Source of the DNA: Thalassospira povalilytica | GTDB lineage: Bacteria > Pseudomonadota > Alphaproteobacteria > Rhodospirillales > Thalassospiraceae | NCBI RefSeq assembly: GCF_002844235.1 | Contig: NZ_PGTS01000002.1 | Span: 829,331-893,330, forward strand | Direction: 5' to 3' | Length of the DNA: 64,000 nt | Part shown: positions 1 through 8,114 of the stretch, piece by piece | Layout of the letters: each line of letters starts with the position of its first letter | How positions within the stretch are numbered: position 1 is the first letter of the stretch | The notes under the pieces: generated by a model | Databases searched by the model: none | Told to the model about the DNA's origin: nothing | What the model saw: only the letters and a program-made list of their open reading frames with translations | Position numbers and translations under genes: made by a program

Positions 1-626
1 CGATCAAGTTCAAGTGACGGATCAAGCGCATTCATCGCCATCATCAGGGCCGCCGGGCCGCAGGTAAATGGCAATGTCTGGTGATAGAAATGAATGGGGG
101 ATGGCAGACGCAAGGCATTGGGCACCAATACCTTTTCCATGCGCAACGCGTCGGAATGATCGGGGTAATAATCCGGATAAAGCGCAAATTCGCGGTAACC
201 CGCCGCATGAAACAGCGAAATGGCGCGATCATTTTTCTGACTGACTTCCAGACGCAGGATCGGCGCGCCGAAATCAAGGCTGAGTTCTTCGGCCCGGATG
301 ATCAATTGCTGCCCGATCCCCTGCCCGCGCCATTGCGGCGATACCGCCAGGGAATAAAGACGGGCAAGCGCGACATTGCGCCGGAAAATCACCAGCGCAT
401 AGCCAACCACGCCATCATCGGTGCAGGCAACGCACAGACGCGCGGTTTCGCTTCCGACAAAGCGTTTGAATGCGCGCCGGTTCAGCCGGTCAATTTCAAA
501 GGATTGATCTTCAATTTCGCACAGCGCATCAATGTCGCCAGGCACGGCCAACCGGATATCAATTTTGGCCTTTTCACGCGTATTCAAAGTCACACCCACA
601 GCAGAAAATCTGACACACGGTATCAT
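1..626 (-). CDS. GNAT acetyltransferase fused to a C39-like peptidase domain (partial, 3' end beyond window)
   Basis: The frame stays open to the left window edge, so the C-terminus is missing. I read about 208 residues from an ATG at 626 preceded by AGGA. Residues 20-165 look like a RimI-type GNAT fold: the acetyl-CoA loop is at about 97-107 (PQWRGQGIGQQ) and a late GNAT motif is KNDRAISLFHAAGYRE (131-146). After a short linker, residues 180-200 read YQTLPFTCGPAALMMAM, the Cys-containing start of a papain-like C39 peptidase. The combination is a known family architecture (GNAT plus peptidase C39-like) of unclear function. A GTG at 599 is an alternative start. Confidence 0.72.
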   Translation of the reverse strand, partial: MIPCVRFSAVGVTLNTREKAKIDIRLAVPGDIDALCEIEDQSFEIDRLNRRAFKRFVGSETARLCVACTDDGVVGYALVIFRRNVALARLYSLAVSPQWRGQGIGQQLIIRAEELSLDFGAPILRLEVSQKNDRAISLFHAAGYREFALYPDYYPDHSDALRMEKVLVPNALRLPSPIHFYHQTLPFTCGPAALMMAMNALDPSLELD

Positions 627-749
627 ACCGTCCTGTCATATCGACATGATTTGCAAAAATGCGATAGTGCAATTTTGGCAGGCGTGCCGCGCATTTATGC
701 GATGGGGACCGTTCCCATCTCACAAATTTCAATAAACGGACAGCCGCAC

Positions 750-1163
750 TTAGGCGCGCGCAGCAATGCGCGGCAATAGCGGCGACATGTCATAACCGGC
801 ATCAGATGCCGATTTGATAATGTCCTGAACCGGCAGATTTCCGGCATTGGCCAGCGACCACAGGATCGTGCAACGCGTGCCGGTCCGGCAATAGGCAAAG
901 ATCGGCTTTTCCGCCGCGGCAAGATTGGCGGCAAATGCGTCGGCATCGGCGTCCGAGACATTGCCACTTGCGACCGGCTGGAAAATTGCCTTGATGCCGG
1001 CGGCTTCGGCCTTGGCGGCAATCTCGGCAAAGGATGGCTGGCCCGGGTCTTCATTATCCGGGCGGTTACAGATGATGGTCTTGTAACCGGCCTTGGCAAT
1101 CTCGTCGATCGCATCAAGTGGCAATTGCGGGGATACCGTCAGGTCGTCGCTCAGGCGTTTCAT
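750..1163 (-). CDS. DUF442 / TIGR01244-type sulfurtransferase or phosphatase-like protein
   Basis: The 137-residue protein has the size and N-terminus (LSDDLTVSPQL) of the DUF442/TIGR01244 family, also called beta-lactamase-hydrolase-like phosphatases. The fold is related to dual-specificity phosphatases. The key signature is YCRTGTRC at residues 91-98, a CxxGxR-type active-site loop with Cys92 and Arg97. In alphaproteobacteria the domain occurs alone or fused to a persulfide dioxygenase-like domain, which hints at sulfide or persulfide chemistry; nothing here proves the substrate. It lies just upstream of a DUF2892 protein on the same strand, an association also found in rhodanese-type proteins. 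No strong Shine-Dalgarno precedes the ATG. Confidence 0.75.
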   Translation of the reverse strand: MKRLSDDLTVSPQLPLDAIDEIAKAGYKTIICNRPDNEDPGQPSFAEIAAKAEAAGIKAIFQPVASGNVSDADADAFAANLAAAEKPIFAYCRTGTRCTILWSLANAGNLPVQDIIKSASDAGYDMSPLLPRIAARA

Positions 1164-1325
1164 TTTTCTGTTCCGTTATGTCTTGCCGATGGCGTACCGC
1201 AATCTGCCCGTCAAAACGGACATGTGCAGAACACCTTAACTGATACGGATGCCACTATAGCGCGGTCGTTGCAACCGCTTGAACAGAAAATTGTCATGTG
1301 CAGACGACTGACAGCAACCCGCACG

Positions 1326-1550
1326 TTATTTCGAAAGCGGACAGGTCCGAACACCCAGCAACAGATAAAGCGGGCAAAACCGGAAGGCCGCCGTCAATAA
1401 CATGACAATCCCGGCTGCAACCATTACCCAGCCGAATGTCCCATAGGCCACCATCCCCTGTTCGGGTGTTGCCATAATCAGCGGCAAGGCAATCAGAAAC
1501 GCACCGACACAGGCACGCAATACACGATCAATCATCCCGACATTTGCCAT
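1326..1550 (-). CDS. DUF2892 (YgaP-like) small membrane protein
   Basis: This 74-residue protein begins MANVGMIDRVLR, the typical start of the DUF2892 family. Two hydrophobic segments follow (about residues 10-27 and 35-55) and then a CPLY...RTCPL tail. DUF2892 domains are the membrane part of rhodanese YgaP and also exist as stand-alone proteins. An AAGGAGG sequence 7 bases ahead of the ATG at 1550 fixes the start, so the in-frame ATG further upstream is not used. It precedes the DUF442 gene on the same strand with about 160 bases between, so the two may share a sulfur-related role. That link is inferred from context. Confidence 0.75.
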   Translation of the reverse strand: MANVGMIDRVLRACVGAFLIALPLIMATPEQGMVAYGTFGWVMVAAGIVMLLTAAFRFCPLYLLLGVRTCPLSK

Positions 1551-1735
1551 GACATCCTCCTTGGGCCGTCGCTGTAAGATCACACAAGCATTATATCATT
1601 ATGTATTGATTTACATTGATAATGATCAATTGGCGGCCAATTCGAAGACATGTGATTTGGATTATTGCCCTTGTATGAGCGGCATGTAAAAAGGGGAAAA
1701 ATCAAAACACATCAAAACACATCAGGAACCGTGCC

Positions 1736-2476
1736 GTGACGATCGATATCCCCCAGCCTGCTGCGGCTTCATCCGCCCCGGATTATCCCGAATGGAAGCA
1801 CGCCACCCCGGACGGCAGATTTTCAGATTGGCTCAAGGCATCGGTTGCTGAAAACTGGCATCGCGTCACGCATCATCCCTTCACGGATGCCTGGGGTCAG
1901 GCGGCAATCCCCAAACGCAATCTTGAAAACTATCTTATTCAGGATCATCGCTTTATCGACCGGTTTGTTGCCCTTCTGGCTGCTGCGGTGTCGCGCGCCC
2001 CGACATTGAAGGACCGCATTCCCGGCTGCCAGTTTCTGGCTCTTCTGACCGGGGCTGAAAACACCTATTTCGAGCGATGCTTTGTCGCACTTGGCGTTAC
2101 CGATGAGGCCCGCGCAACACAGCCCGACTGGTCTGCCACCAGCGATTTCAAACAATTGATGGCCGATGCCGCCAACGGCACCAGCTATGCCGATATGCTG
2201 GCCGTACTTGCCGTGGCCGAAGGCACCTATCTTGGCTGGGCCGACCGGGTCAACCGGTCCCTGACAGAGCGCCCCAAGGATTTCTGGTATGCCGAATGGC
2301 TTGATCTTCATGTCGGTGCGTATTTCGAAAGTGTGGTTGGCTATCTGAATGATCAGCTTGATCAGGTTGGCCCCACCCTGTCGGCATCGGAACGCAACGC
2401 CTGCCTTTCGTTCTTTGCGCGGGCAACGGAACTTGAAGTCCGGTTCTTTGACACCGCGTGGGGATCAGCGCAATGA
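1736..2476 (+). CDS. TenA family protein, apparently of the Cys-less TenA_E type
   Basis: TenA proteins are cytosolic helical-bundle hydrolases that release the pyrimidine of degraded thiamine for reuse. The 246-residue protein has the family landmarks YLIQDH (66-71), GAENTYFE (106-113) and a C-terminal Glu in ELEVRFF (232-238). At the place where classical TenA has its catalytic Cys, this protein reads AVAEGTYLGW (159-168), with Glu162 and no Cys. That pattern is the TenA_E subfamily, linked to N-formyl-aminopyrimidine salvage. The start is a GTG after AGGA. The stop overlaps the next gene's ATG (ATGA), so the two are translationally coupled. No other thiamine gene is nearby. Confidence 0.72.
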   Translation: MTIDIPQPAAASSAPDYPEWKHATPDGRFSDWLKASVAENWHRVTHHPFTDAWGQAAIPKRNLENYLIQDHRFIDRFVALLAAAVSRAPTLKDRIPGCQFLALLTGAENTYFERCFVALGVTDEARATQPDWSATSDFKQLMADAANGTSYADMLAVLAVAEGTYLGWADRVNRSLTERPKDFWYAEWLDLHVGAYFESVVGYLNDQLDQVGPTLSASERNACLSFFARATELEVRFFDTAWGSAQ

Positions 2477-2964
2477 TCACCATTCGCCGGTTTCGCGACG
2501 AAGATGCCGCGATAATGACCGACATATATGCCCGTGCGGTCGCCGAACTCGGCCCGAAATCATATGGCCCGGAACAGGTAGCGATCTGGGCCAGCCTGCA
2601 ACCAAACCCCGACCAGTTCAAAAAACTGATGACCGACGGGCGTTACTGCCTGGTCGCCGTTGATCAGAATGATCGTGCGGTTGCCTTTGGCGATGTTGAA
2701 CCCGATGGCCATATCGGATTTTTATATGCCAGCCCCGATGTGGCGGGAACCGGGGTGGTTGCCAGCCTTTATGGTGAACTTGAAAACGCCGCCAATGCGC
2801 AAAATATCGGCAAGCTCTATTCCGAGGCCAGCGAACTTGCCAAATCCTTCCTGCTTAAACAGGGATTTTCCGTGGTCGAGCGGCGCGACTTTGAAATCAA
2901 TGGCGTTCCGATCCACAATTATGCCGTTGAAAAGCGCCTGCGCAAACCGGGCCAACCCGCATAA
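2473..2964 (+). CDS. GNAT family N-acetyltransferase
   Basis: A 163-residue single-domain GNAT protein beginning MITIRRFRDEDAAIMTDIY. The acetyl-CoA-binding region is around IGFLYASPDVAGTGVVASLY, with a degenerate loop, followed by the C-terminal beta-strand SFLLKQGFSVVERRDF seen in this superfamily. The ATG overlaps the TGA of the TenA gene, so the two form a coupled operon; the substrate cannot be told from sequence. An in-frame ATG 15 bases upstream exists, but the ATGA overlap argues for 2473. A terminator hairpin follows immediately. Confidence 0.75.
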   Translation: MITIRRFRDEDAAIMTDIYARAVAELGPKSYGPEQVAIWASLQPNPDQFKKLMTDGRYCLVAVDQNDRAVAFGDVEPDGHIGFLYASPDVAGTGVVASLYGELENAANAQNIGKLYSEASELAKSFLLKQGFSVVERRDFEINGVPIHNYAVEKRLRKPGQPA

Positions 2965-3000
2965 AAAAGGCTGCCAACGGTCCAACGCTGGCAGCCTTTT
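2965..3000. terminator. Bidirectional rho-independent terminator between GNAT gene and pcaB
   Basis: A 12-bp perfect stem (AAAAGGCTGCCA, 2965-2976, paired with 2989-3000) has a 12-base loop and A/T runs on both sides. It separates the converging GNAT gene and pcaB and can serve both strands. Confidence 0.85.
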
Positions 3001-3019
3001 GAATTTGAGCCCGGTTTGA

Positions 3020-4357
3020 TCAGTCCCGCAATCCGCGTTTGGCTGTCCCCAAAACACGATCGATGAACAAATCCGCCTGACCGACATAGTTTGCAGGATC
3101 ACCGACCTGTGCCCAGTTTACCGGCGCGTCGGTCAATTTGGGCAATTCATCAAACAGGTTCGACCCGTTTGCCGATGATTTGGCAATGGCATCCTTGACC
3201 AGCTTGTCCGCGGCATCACGCCCGATATGGTCGGCAAGGGCAAAGGTCGCGGCTTCTGCCAGCATCGCCCCGCGCGACAATTGAAGGTTTTCGGCCATGC
3301 GCCCGGTATTGATTTTAAGGTCCGGCACCATATCAACCGCCTGCGCCAATGCCGTTCCCGCCGCCATAATGATCTGCGGCAAGGTCAGCCATTCCAGAAG
3401 CCAGCTTGACCCGCAACGTTCATGATCATGAAGCTGTGACTGGCTGAAGACGCCAAGTTGCCCGGCATTGAAGCGTGCCAGTGTCACAAGCATTTCGGCC
3501 TGCACCGGGTTGGATTTATGCGGCATGGTGGATGACCCACCGCCCTTGCCCGGCTGGACTTCGGCGATTTCCGATTGCGCCAGCAAAACAAGATCCTGAC
3601 CCATTTTGCCAAGCGCGCCAGTTAACGCTGTTAACTGACTTGCGAAATCCACCAGAACATCACGCTGCGCATGCCAGGGCATGTCTGATGCCGGAAGATC
3701 AAGTTCTTCGGCCAGGTTGCTTTCGACATCGGCAGCCTTTGCCCCGATCGATGCCAGCGTTCCCGCCGCCCCGCCAAACGACAGCCGTAACAAATCCGCC
3801 GCCAAGCTGTCGATCCGCCGGTCGATCCTCACCAGCGGTGCCAGCCAACCGGCTGCCTTCAGGCCGAATGTTGTCGGAACAGCCTGTTGTGAACGGGTGC
3901 GCCCGATCATCACGGTCTTGCGATGCGTATCGGCATGGGCCGCAAGCGATCTGGCCAGTTTGCGAATGCGCCGACGGATGATGCCGATTGCATCGCGCAA
4001 CCGCAATACCAGTGCGGTATCAACCACATCCTGACTGGTGGCACCGAAATGGGCGAACCGGGCATCTTCACCGCCAATCTCGGCCTTTAATGCCTTGACC
4101 AGGGCCGGGACCGGCACACCGGCACTTGCCGTTCCCGCCGCCAAAGACGCCGGGTCCGGATTGAAATCGCGGCAAACTTCGGCAATCCGTGCGGCACTTT
4201 CCCCTGGAATGACGCCTGCGCGGGCTTCTGCTGCGGCAAGGGCAGATTCAAACAGCAACATCGAGGCAATCTGTGCCCGGTCATCAAACAGGGCCGCAAT
4301 TTCCGGATCGGAAAACAGCCCGCCAAGCAGGGCCGAGTCAAAAGGCGAAATCGTCAT
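3020..4357 (-). CDS. pcaB: 3-carboxy-cis,cis-muconate cycloisomerase
   Basis: This enzyme of the fumarase/aspartase superfamily converts 3-carboxy-cis,cis-muconate to 4-carboxymuconolactone, the second protocatechuate-pathway step. The 445-residue length is normal. The superfamily signature GSSTMPHKSNP is at 274-284; HFGATSQD (103-110) and GRTRSQQA (152-159) are the other two conserved regions. It lies downstream of pcaF on the same strand, but a strong terminator sits between them, so it probably has its own promoter or depends on read-through. All other steps of the branch are encoded just upstream. Confidence is high because both motif and context agree. Confidence 0.93.
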   Translation of the reverse strand: MTISPFDSALLGGLFSDPEIAALFDDRAQIASMLLFESALAAAEARAGVIPGESAARIAEVCRDFNPDPASLAAGTASAGVPVPALVKALKAEIGGEDARFAHFGATSQDVVDTALVLRLRDAIGIIRRRIRKLARSLAAHADTHRKTVMIGRTRSQQAVPTTFGLKAAGWLAPLVRIDRRIDSLAADLLRLSFGGAAGTLASIGAKAADVESNLAEELDLPASDMPWHAQRDVLVDFASQLTALTGALGKMGQDLVLLAQSEIAEVQPGKGGGSSTMPHKSNPVQAEMLVTLARFNAGQLGVFSQSQLHDHERCGSSWLLEWLTLPQIIMAAGTALAQAVDMVPDLKINTGRMAENLQLSRGAMLAEAATFALADHIGRDAADKLVKDAIAKSSANGSNLFDELPKLTDAPVNWAQVGDPANYVGQADLFIDRVLGTAKRGLRD

Positions 4358-4429
4358 CAGGTCAAATCCACCATGGTAATCAGGTGCGAATTCATAGTGT
4401 CGCGCTGTGCAACGGGTTGGTCAACAACG

Positions 4430-4476
4430 CAAAAAGAAGCCCCTGCCCGTTCAGAAACATCTGAGCGCACAGGGGC
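4430..4476 (-). terminator. Terminator after pcaF
   Basis: CCCCTG (4440-4445) pairs with CAGGGG (4470-4475), with an inner TTCAG/CTGA pairing. On the minus strand the hairpin is followed by CTTCTTTTT. It would end the pcaDCHGIJF transcript ahead of pcaB. Confidence 0.75.
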
Positions 4477-4509
4477 GTCTTTCAACTCATGGGCAAATCG
4501 TTCCCGGGA

Positions 4510-5715
4510 TCAGACTGCTTCAAGCGCAATCGCAATCCCCTGACCGACACCAATGCACATGGTCGCCAGTGCGTATTTGCCACCCGTGCGTTTCAGCTGA
4601 AGGGCCGCCGTACCGGCAATACGTGCACCCGACATGCCCAACGGATGACCAAGGGCAATCGCCCCGCCATTCGGGTTCACACGCGCGTCATCATCGGCAA
4701 TGCCAAGATCACGAAGGGTCGCAAGACCCTGGGATGCGAATGCCTCGTTCAGTTCGATGACATCAAGCTGATCAGTGGTCCAGCCCAGACGTGCCAGAAG
4801 CTTTTTAGAGGCCGGTGCCGGGCCAAAACCCATGATACGGGGCGCAACACCCGCCGTCGCACCACCGACAACCTTGGCAATCGGTTTCAGGCCATATTTC
4901 TTGACCGCGGCTTCGGATGCCACGATCAGGGCAGCCGCCCCGTCATTGACGCCCGATGCGTTACCCGCGGTTACCGAACCGCCTTCGCGGAACGGGGTCG
5001 GCAATTTGGCAAGGGTTTCAACCGTGGTACCCGCACGCGGATGTTCATCGGTATCAACCACAACCAGATCGCCTTTGCGCTGGGGAATGGTCACCGGGGT
5101 GATTTCCTGGGCAAGGGTTCCGTTCTGCTGGGCAGCAACGGCCTTTTCCTGTGAACGCACGGCAAAGGCATCCTGATCCCCGCGCGAAATGTTGAAATCT
5201 TCGGCAACGTTTTCACCGGTTTCGGGCATGGAATCCACGCCGTACTGCTTTTTCATCACCGGATTGACGAACCGCCAGCCAATGGTGGTGTCATAGATTT
5301 CCGCATTGCGCGAAAACGCCGACGTTGCCTTGGGCATCACGAACGGTGCGCGTGACATGCTTTCAACGCCACCGGCAATCATCAGGTCAGCTTCGCCCGC
5401 CTTGATCGCGCGTGCAGCAATGATGATCGCATCCATGCCCGAACCGCACAAACGGTTGACCGTGGTTCCGGTCACGGTTTCGGGCAATCCGGCCAGAAGC
5501 GATGACATGCGTGCAACGTTGCGGTTGTCTTCACCTGCCTGGTTGGCACAGCCAAAGACCACATCGTCAACCGCACCAAAATCAAGATCGGGATTGCGTT
5601 CAACCAGTGCCTTGAGCGGCACCGCGCCAAGATCGTCGGCACGTACCTGTGACAGACTGCCACCAAAGCGGCCAATCGGGGTACGGATGTAATCGCAAAT
5701 ATATGCGTCAGCCAT
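4510..5715 (-). CDS. pcaF: 3-oxoadipyl-CoA (beta-ketoadipyl-CoA) thiolase
   Basis: A 401-residue thiolase that cleaves 3-oxoadipyl-CoA to succinyl-CoA and acetyl-CoA, the last step of the beta-ketoadipate pathway. The acylation Cys is Cys90 in NRLCGSGMDA. The ALGHPLGMSGAR block carries the active-site His, and the C-terminal MCIGVGQG carries the second Cys (Cys387). The start MADAYICDYIRTPIGRFGG matches PcaF proteins closely. It follows pcaJ by 23 bases on the same strand, so it is part of the same transcript. General acetyl-CoA acetyltransferases share the fold, but the start sequence and position in the pca cluster favour PcaF. Confidence 0.93.
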   Translation of the reverse strand: MADAYICDYIRTPIGRFGGSLSQVRADDLGAVPLKALVERNPDLDFGAVDDVVFGCANQAGEDNRNVARMSSLLAGLPETVTGTTVNRLCGSGMDAIIIAARAIKAGEADLMIAGGVESMSRAPFVMPKATSAFSRNAEIYDTTIGWRFVNPVMKKQYGVDSMPETGENVAEDFNISRGDQDAFAVRSQEKAVAAQQNGTLAQEITPVTIPQRKGDLVVVDTDEHPRAGTTVETLAKLPTPFREGGSVTAGNASGVNDGAAALIVASEAAVKKYGLKPIAKVVGGATAGVAPRIMGFGPAPASKKLLARLGWTTDQLDVIELNEAFASQGLATLRDLGIADDDARVNPNGGAIALGHPLGMSGARIAGTAALQLKRTGGKYALATMCIGVGQGIAIALEAV

Positions 5716-5738
5716 TTCTAAGATCCTTGTTATTACTC

Positions 5739-6512
5739 TTACTGCTGACCCGCATGGGCCTTGGCGGTACGAGCATGCAGTTCACGAAGAACCTGCAATT
5801 CTTTCTCGGACGGGATCGCAGTTTCGGCGACTTCGTCGGCAAACTCAACATCCCAACCGGTATTTTCGATGATTTCTTCGCGGGTTACGCCCGGATGGAT
5901 CGACGTCACGATGAACTGTTTGCCGACCGGATGCGGTTCCATGATGCAAAGATCGGTAATCAGACGCGACGGGCCTTTGGTATCCACACCATAGGACGCG
6001 CGGTCATCACCGCCCTTGCCATGACCAAGCGACGTCACAAAATCGATCTTTTCAACAAAGCCGCGTTTGCTTTGTTTCATCACCAGGAAAACTTCACCAC
6101 AGCTGGTTGCGATTTCCGGCGCACCGCCACCGCCCGGAAGACGGACTTTGGGGTTGTCGTAATCACCAATCACGGTGGTGTTGATGTTGCCATATTTATC
6201 AAGCTGGGCCGCACCAAGGAAACCAACCGAAATCTTGCCGCCCTGAAGCCAGTAGCGGAACATTTCGGGCACCGGAACCGTGTTCACAGCAGTTTCACAC
6301 AGTTCGCCATCACCGATCGACAGCGGCAGAACGTCGGGCTTGGTGCCAATCGTGCCACTTTCATAAATCAGGGTGATGTCAGGTGCATGGGTCAGACGGG
6401 CCAGGTTACAGGCCGCAGACGGCATACCGATACCAACAAAGCACACATCGTCGTTTTTAAGCGCGCGTGCGGCGGATACCGTCATCATTTCAGTCGGGGT
6501 ATATTCAACCAT
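5739..6512 (-). CDS. pcaJ: 3-oxoadipate CoA-transferase, beta subunit
   Basis: The 257-residue beta subunit of the succinyl-CoA:3-oxoadipate CoA-transferase, which activates 3-oxoadipate for thiolysis. The likely catalytic Glu is Glu51 in YESGTIGTKPD (50-60). The glycine-rich LPGGGGAPEIA segment lies in the middle of the chain. It is longer than the classic Pseudomonas PcaJ and resembles the CatJ/glutaconate-CoA-transferase-like size class. It follows pcaI by 14 bases on the same strand. Both subunits are required, and they sit directly before the thiolase that uses their product. Confidence 0.9.
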   Translation of the reverse strand: MVEYTPTEMMTVSAARALKNDDVCFVGIGMPSAACNLARLTHAPDITLIYESGTIGTKPDVLPLSIGDGELCETAVNTVPVPEMFRYWLQGGKISVGFLGAAQLDKYGNINTTVIGDYDNPKVRLPGGGGAPEIATSCGEVFLVMKQSKRGFVEKIDFVTSLGHGKGGDDRASYGVDTKGPSRLITDLCIMEPHPVGKQFIVTSIHPGVTREEIIENTGWDVEFADEVAETAIPSEKELQVLRELHARTAKAHAGQQ

Positions 6513-6526
6513 GATCTTTTCTCCGC

Positions 6527-7381
6527 TTAGCCTTTGTTTGCTTCACGCTTGGCCGCGAAATCTTCGGGACCGCCATTCATGACATGTTCTTCGATCCAGG
6601 CCAGGAAAGCCTCCCGGTCGCGGGCAATCGGATCCCATGCCTTGTAAAACGCGTTGTCGCGCTTGTAGTACCCCTGTGCATAGGACGGATGCGCCCCGCC
6701 CGGGATTTCAACAATCGCGGTAACCGCCCAGTTCGGCAGCATCACAGCGTTTGACGAGATATCGCCGAAATCATCGACGATCTCTTCGACCGTCACGATG
6801 GATTTCTTGGCAGCCAGAACGGCTTCTTTTTGCACACCAACGATGCCTTCAAACAGGACATCGCCCTTTTTGTTGGCTTTCTGGGCGTGAACAACCGTCA
6901 CATCCGGTCGGATCGACGGAACCGCGGCCAGGCTTTCGCCGGTGAACGGGCATTTGATGAACTTGATGTTCGGGTTCACGCGCGGCAGTTCCGCACCACG
7001 ATATCCCTTGAACACCGCACAGGGCAGACCGGCCGCACCGGCGTCATAGGCATTGGCCATCGCCGCGTGGGAATGTTCTTCGATCTCAAGCTTGTGCGGC
7101 CAGCTTTCCTGAACCGCTTCGCGCAGACGATGCAGCGAACCAACACCCGGGTTACCGCCCCAGGAGAAGATCAGTTTTTTGGCACAGCCGGCACCGATCA
7201 GCTGATCATAGATCATATCGGGCGTCATGCGGATCAGGGTCAGATCCTTGATCCCCTGACGGATGATCTCGTGCCCGGCAGCATGCGGGATAAGATGGGT
7301 GAAGCCTTCCATCGAAATGGTGTCGCCATCCTTAACGCAGGACGCGACAGCCTCTTTAAGCGACATGAAACGTGCAACCAC
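6527..7381 (-). CDS. pcaI: 3-oxoadipate CoA-transferase, alpha subunit
   Basis: The 284-residue alpha subunit of the CoA-transferase. Its N-terminal region (KDGDTISMEGFTHLIPHAAG) carries the subunit-A start pattern with the FTH loop, and the sequence keeps the larger CatI-like length class. It pairs with pcaJ immediately downstream. About 140 bases, including a stem-loop, separate it from pcaG upstream, so the ring-cleavage genes and the CoA-ester genes of this transcript may be expressed at different levels. Identification rests on family resemblance plus location between pcaG and pcaF. Confidence 0.9.
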   Translation of the reverse strand: MVARFMSLKEAVASCVKDGDTISMEGFTHLIPHAAGHEIIRQGIKDLTLIRMTPDMIYDQLIGAGCAKKLIFSWGGNPGVGSLHRLREAVQESWPHKLEIEEHSHAAMANAYDAGAAGLPCAVFKGYRGAELPRVNPNIKFIKCPFTGESLAAVPSIRPDVTVVHAQKANKKGDVLFEGIVGVQKEAVLAAKKSIVTVEEIVDDFGDISSNAVMLPNWAVTAIVEIPGGAHPSYAQGYYKRDNAFYKAWDPIARDREAFLAWIEEHVMNGGPEDFAAKREANKG

Positions 7382-7462
7382 GGTAAAACTCCTGTGGTAT
7401 CAAACCAAAACAGAACAAAACAAATTCGGGGCAACTGCCCCGCATCATGCGGGAAATCGGAT

Positions 7463-7511
7463 CGATGGCTGCGACCGCCGGCTTTCCCCAAAGCAGCGGA
7501 CGCAGCCATCG
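7463..7511. promoter_or_regulatory. Stem-loop in the pcaG-pcaI intergenic region
   Basis: CGATGGCTGCG (7463-7473) pairs perfectly with CGCAGCCATCG (7501-7511) around a 27-base loop. No T-run follows on the minus strand, so it is not a standard terminator. It could be an mRNA-stability or processing element; that is a guess from position. Confidence 0.4.
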
Positions 7512-7523
7512 GACCAGATCGGC

Positions 7524-8111
7524 CTACACGTCGAAGAACACGGTTTCCGCGTCCCCCTGCATGTGGATGTCGATCCGGTATTCGATCCCGCTTGGGGTTT
7601 CGACACGCTTGGCGATCAAGGTGTCGCGACGATCTGCCGGAACCGATTGCAGGACGGTGTCCGTGGCATTCAGCTCAGCTTCGTCGTCGAAGTAAAAACG
7701 GGTAAAGGCGTGAACAAGCATGCCGCGCATAAACACGATCACATTGACAAACGGGGCCTGGGCATCGGCAACGACGCCCGGCTTGACCGTATCAAACCAG
7801 AAACGGTTTTTGGCATCCGTGCCCGTGCCGCACCGGCCAAGGCCACGGAAACCGGCATCAGCAACATCGACCGGCTTTTCGCTGTAAACGCCATCGGCAT
7901 CGGCCTGCCAGATTTCGATCATCGCGTCATTGACCGGATTGCCTTCGGCATCGAACACAGTGCCGGTGATGCGGATATGTTCACCCTTGGCATCCGGACC
8001 GGCAACAACCGGGTCGGCGATATCGGTAAAATCATAGCCATACTGACCTGCTGTCAGGCCATAGGCGAAATACGGACCAACCGTCTGTGAAGGGGTTTCA
8101 CCATATGCCAT
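7524..8111 (-). CDS. pcaG: Protocatechuate 3,4-dioxygenase, alpha subunit
   Basis: The 195-residue alpha subunit of the intradiol dioxygenase that opens protocatechuate to 3-carboxy-cis,cis-muconate. It starts MAYGETPSQTVGPYFAYGL, the PcaG start. The conserved beta-sandwich blocks follow: DAMIEIWQADADG, then FRGLGRCGTG, then the VNVIVFMRGML strand. As usual for the alpha subunit, the ferric-iron ligand set is incomplete, with no HIH pair; the iron site is supplied by PcaH. It lies 3 bases after pcaH, so the two subunits are made from one message. Confidence 0.95.
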   Translation of the reverse strand: MAYGETPSQTVGPYFAYGLTAGQYGYDFTDIADPVVAGPDAKGEHIRITGTVFDAEGNPVNDAMIEIWQADADGVYSEKPVDVADAGFRGLGRCGTGTDAKNRFWFDTVKPGVVADAQAPFVNVIVFMRGMLVHAFTRFYFDDEAELNATDTVLQSVPADRRDTLIAKRVETPSGIEYRIDIHMQGDAETVFFDV

Positions 8112-8114
8112 GAC

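Noticed and set aside
5649..6530. A 293-codon plus-strand frame opposite pcaJ
   Set aside because: The opposite strand holds pcaJ with its conserved blocks; the plus frame has no matching domain or Shine-Dalgarno.
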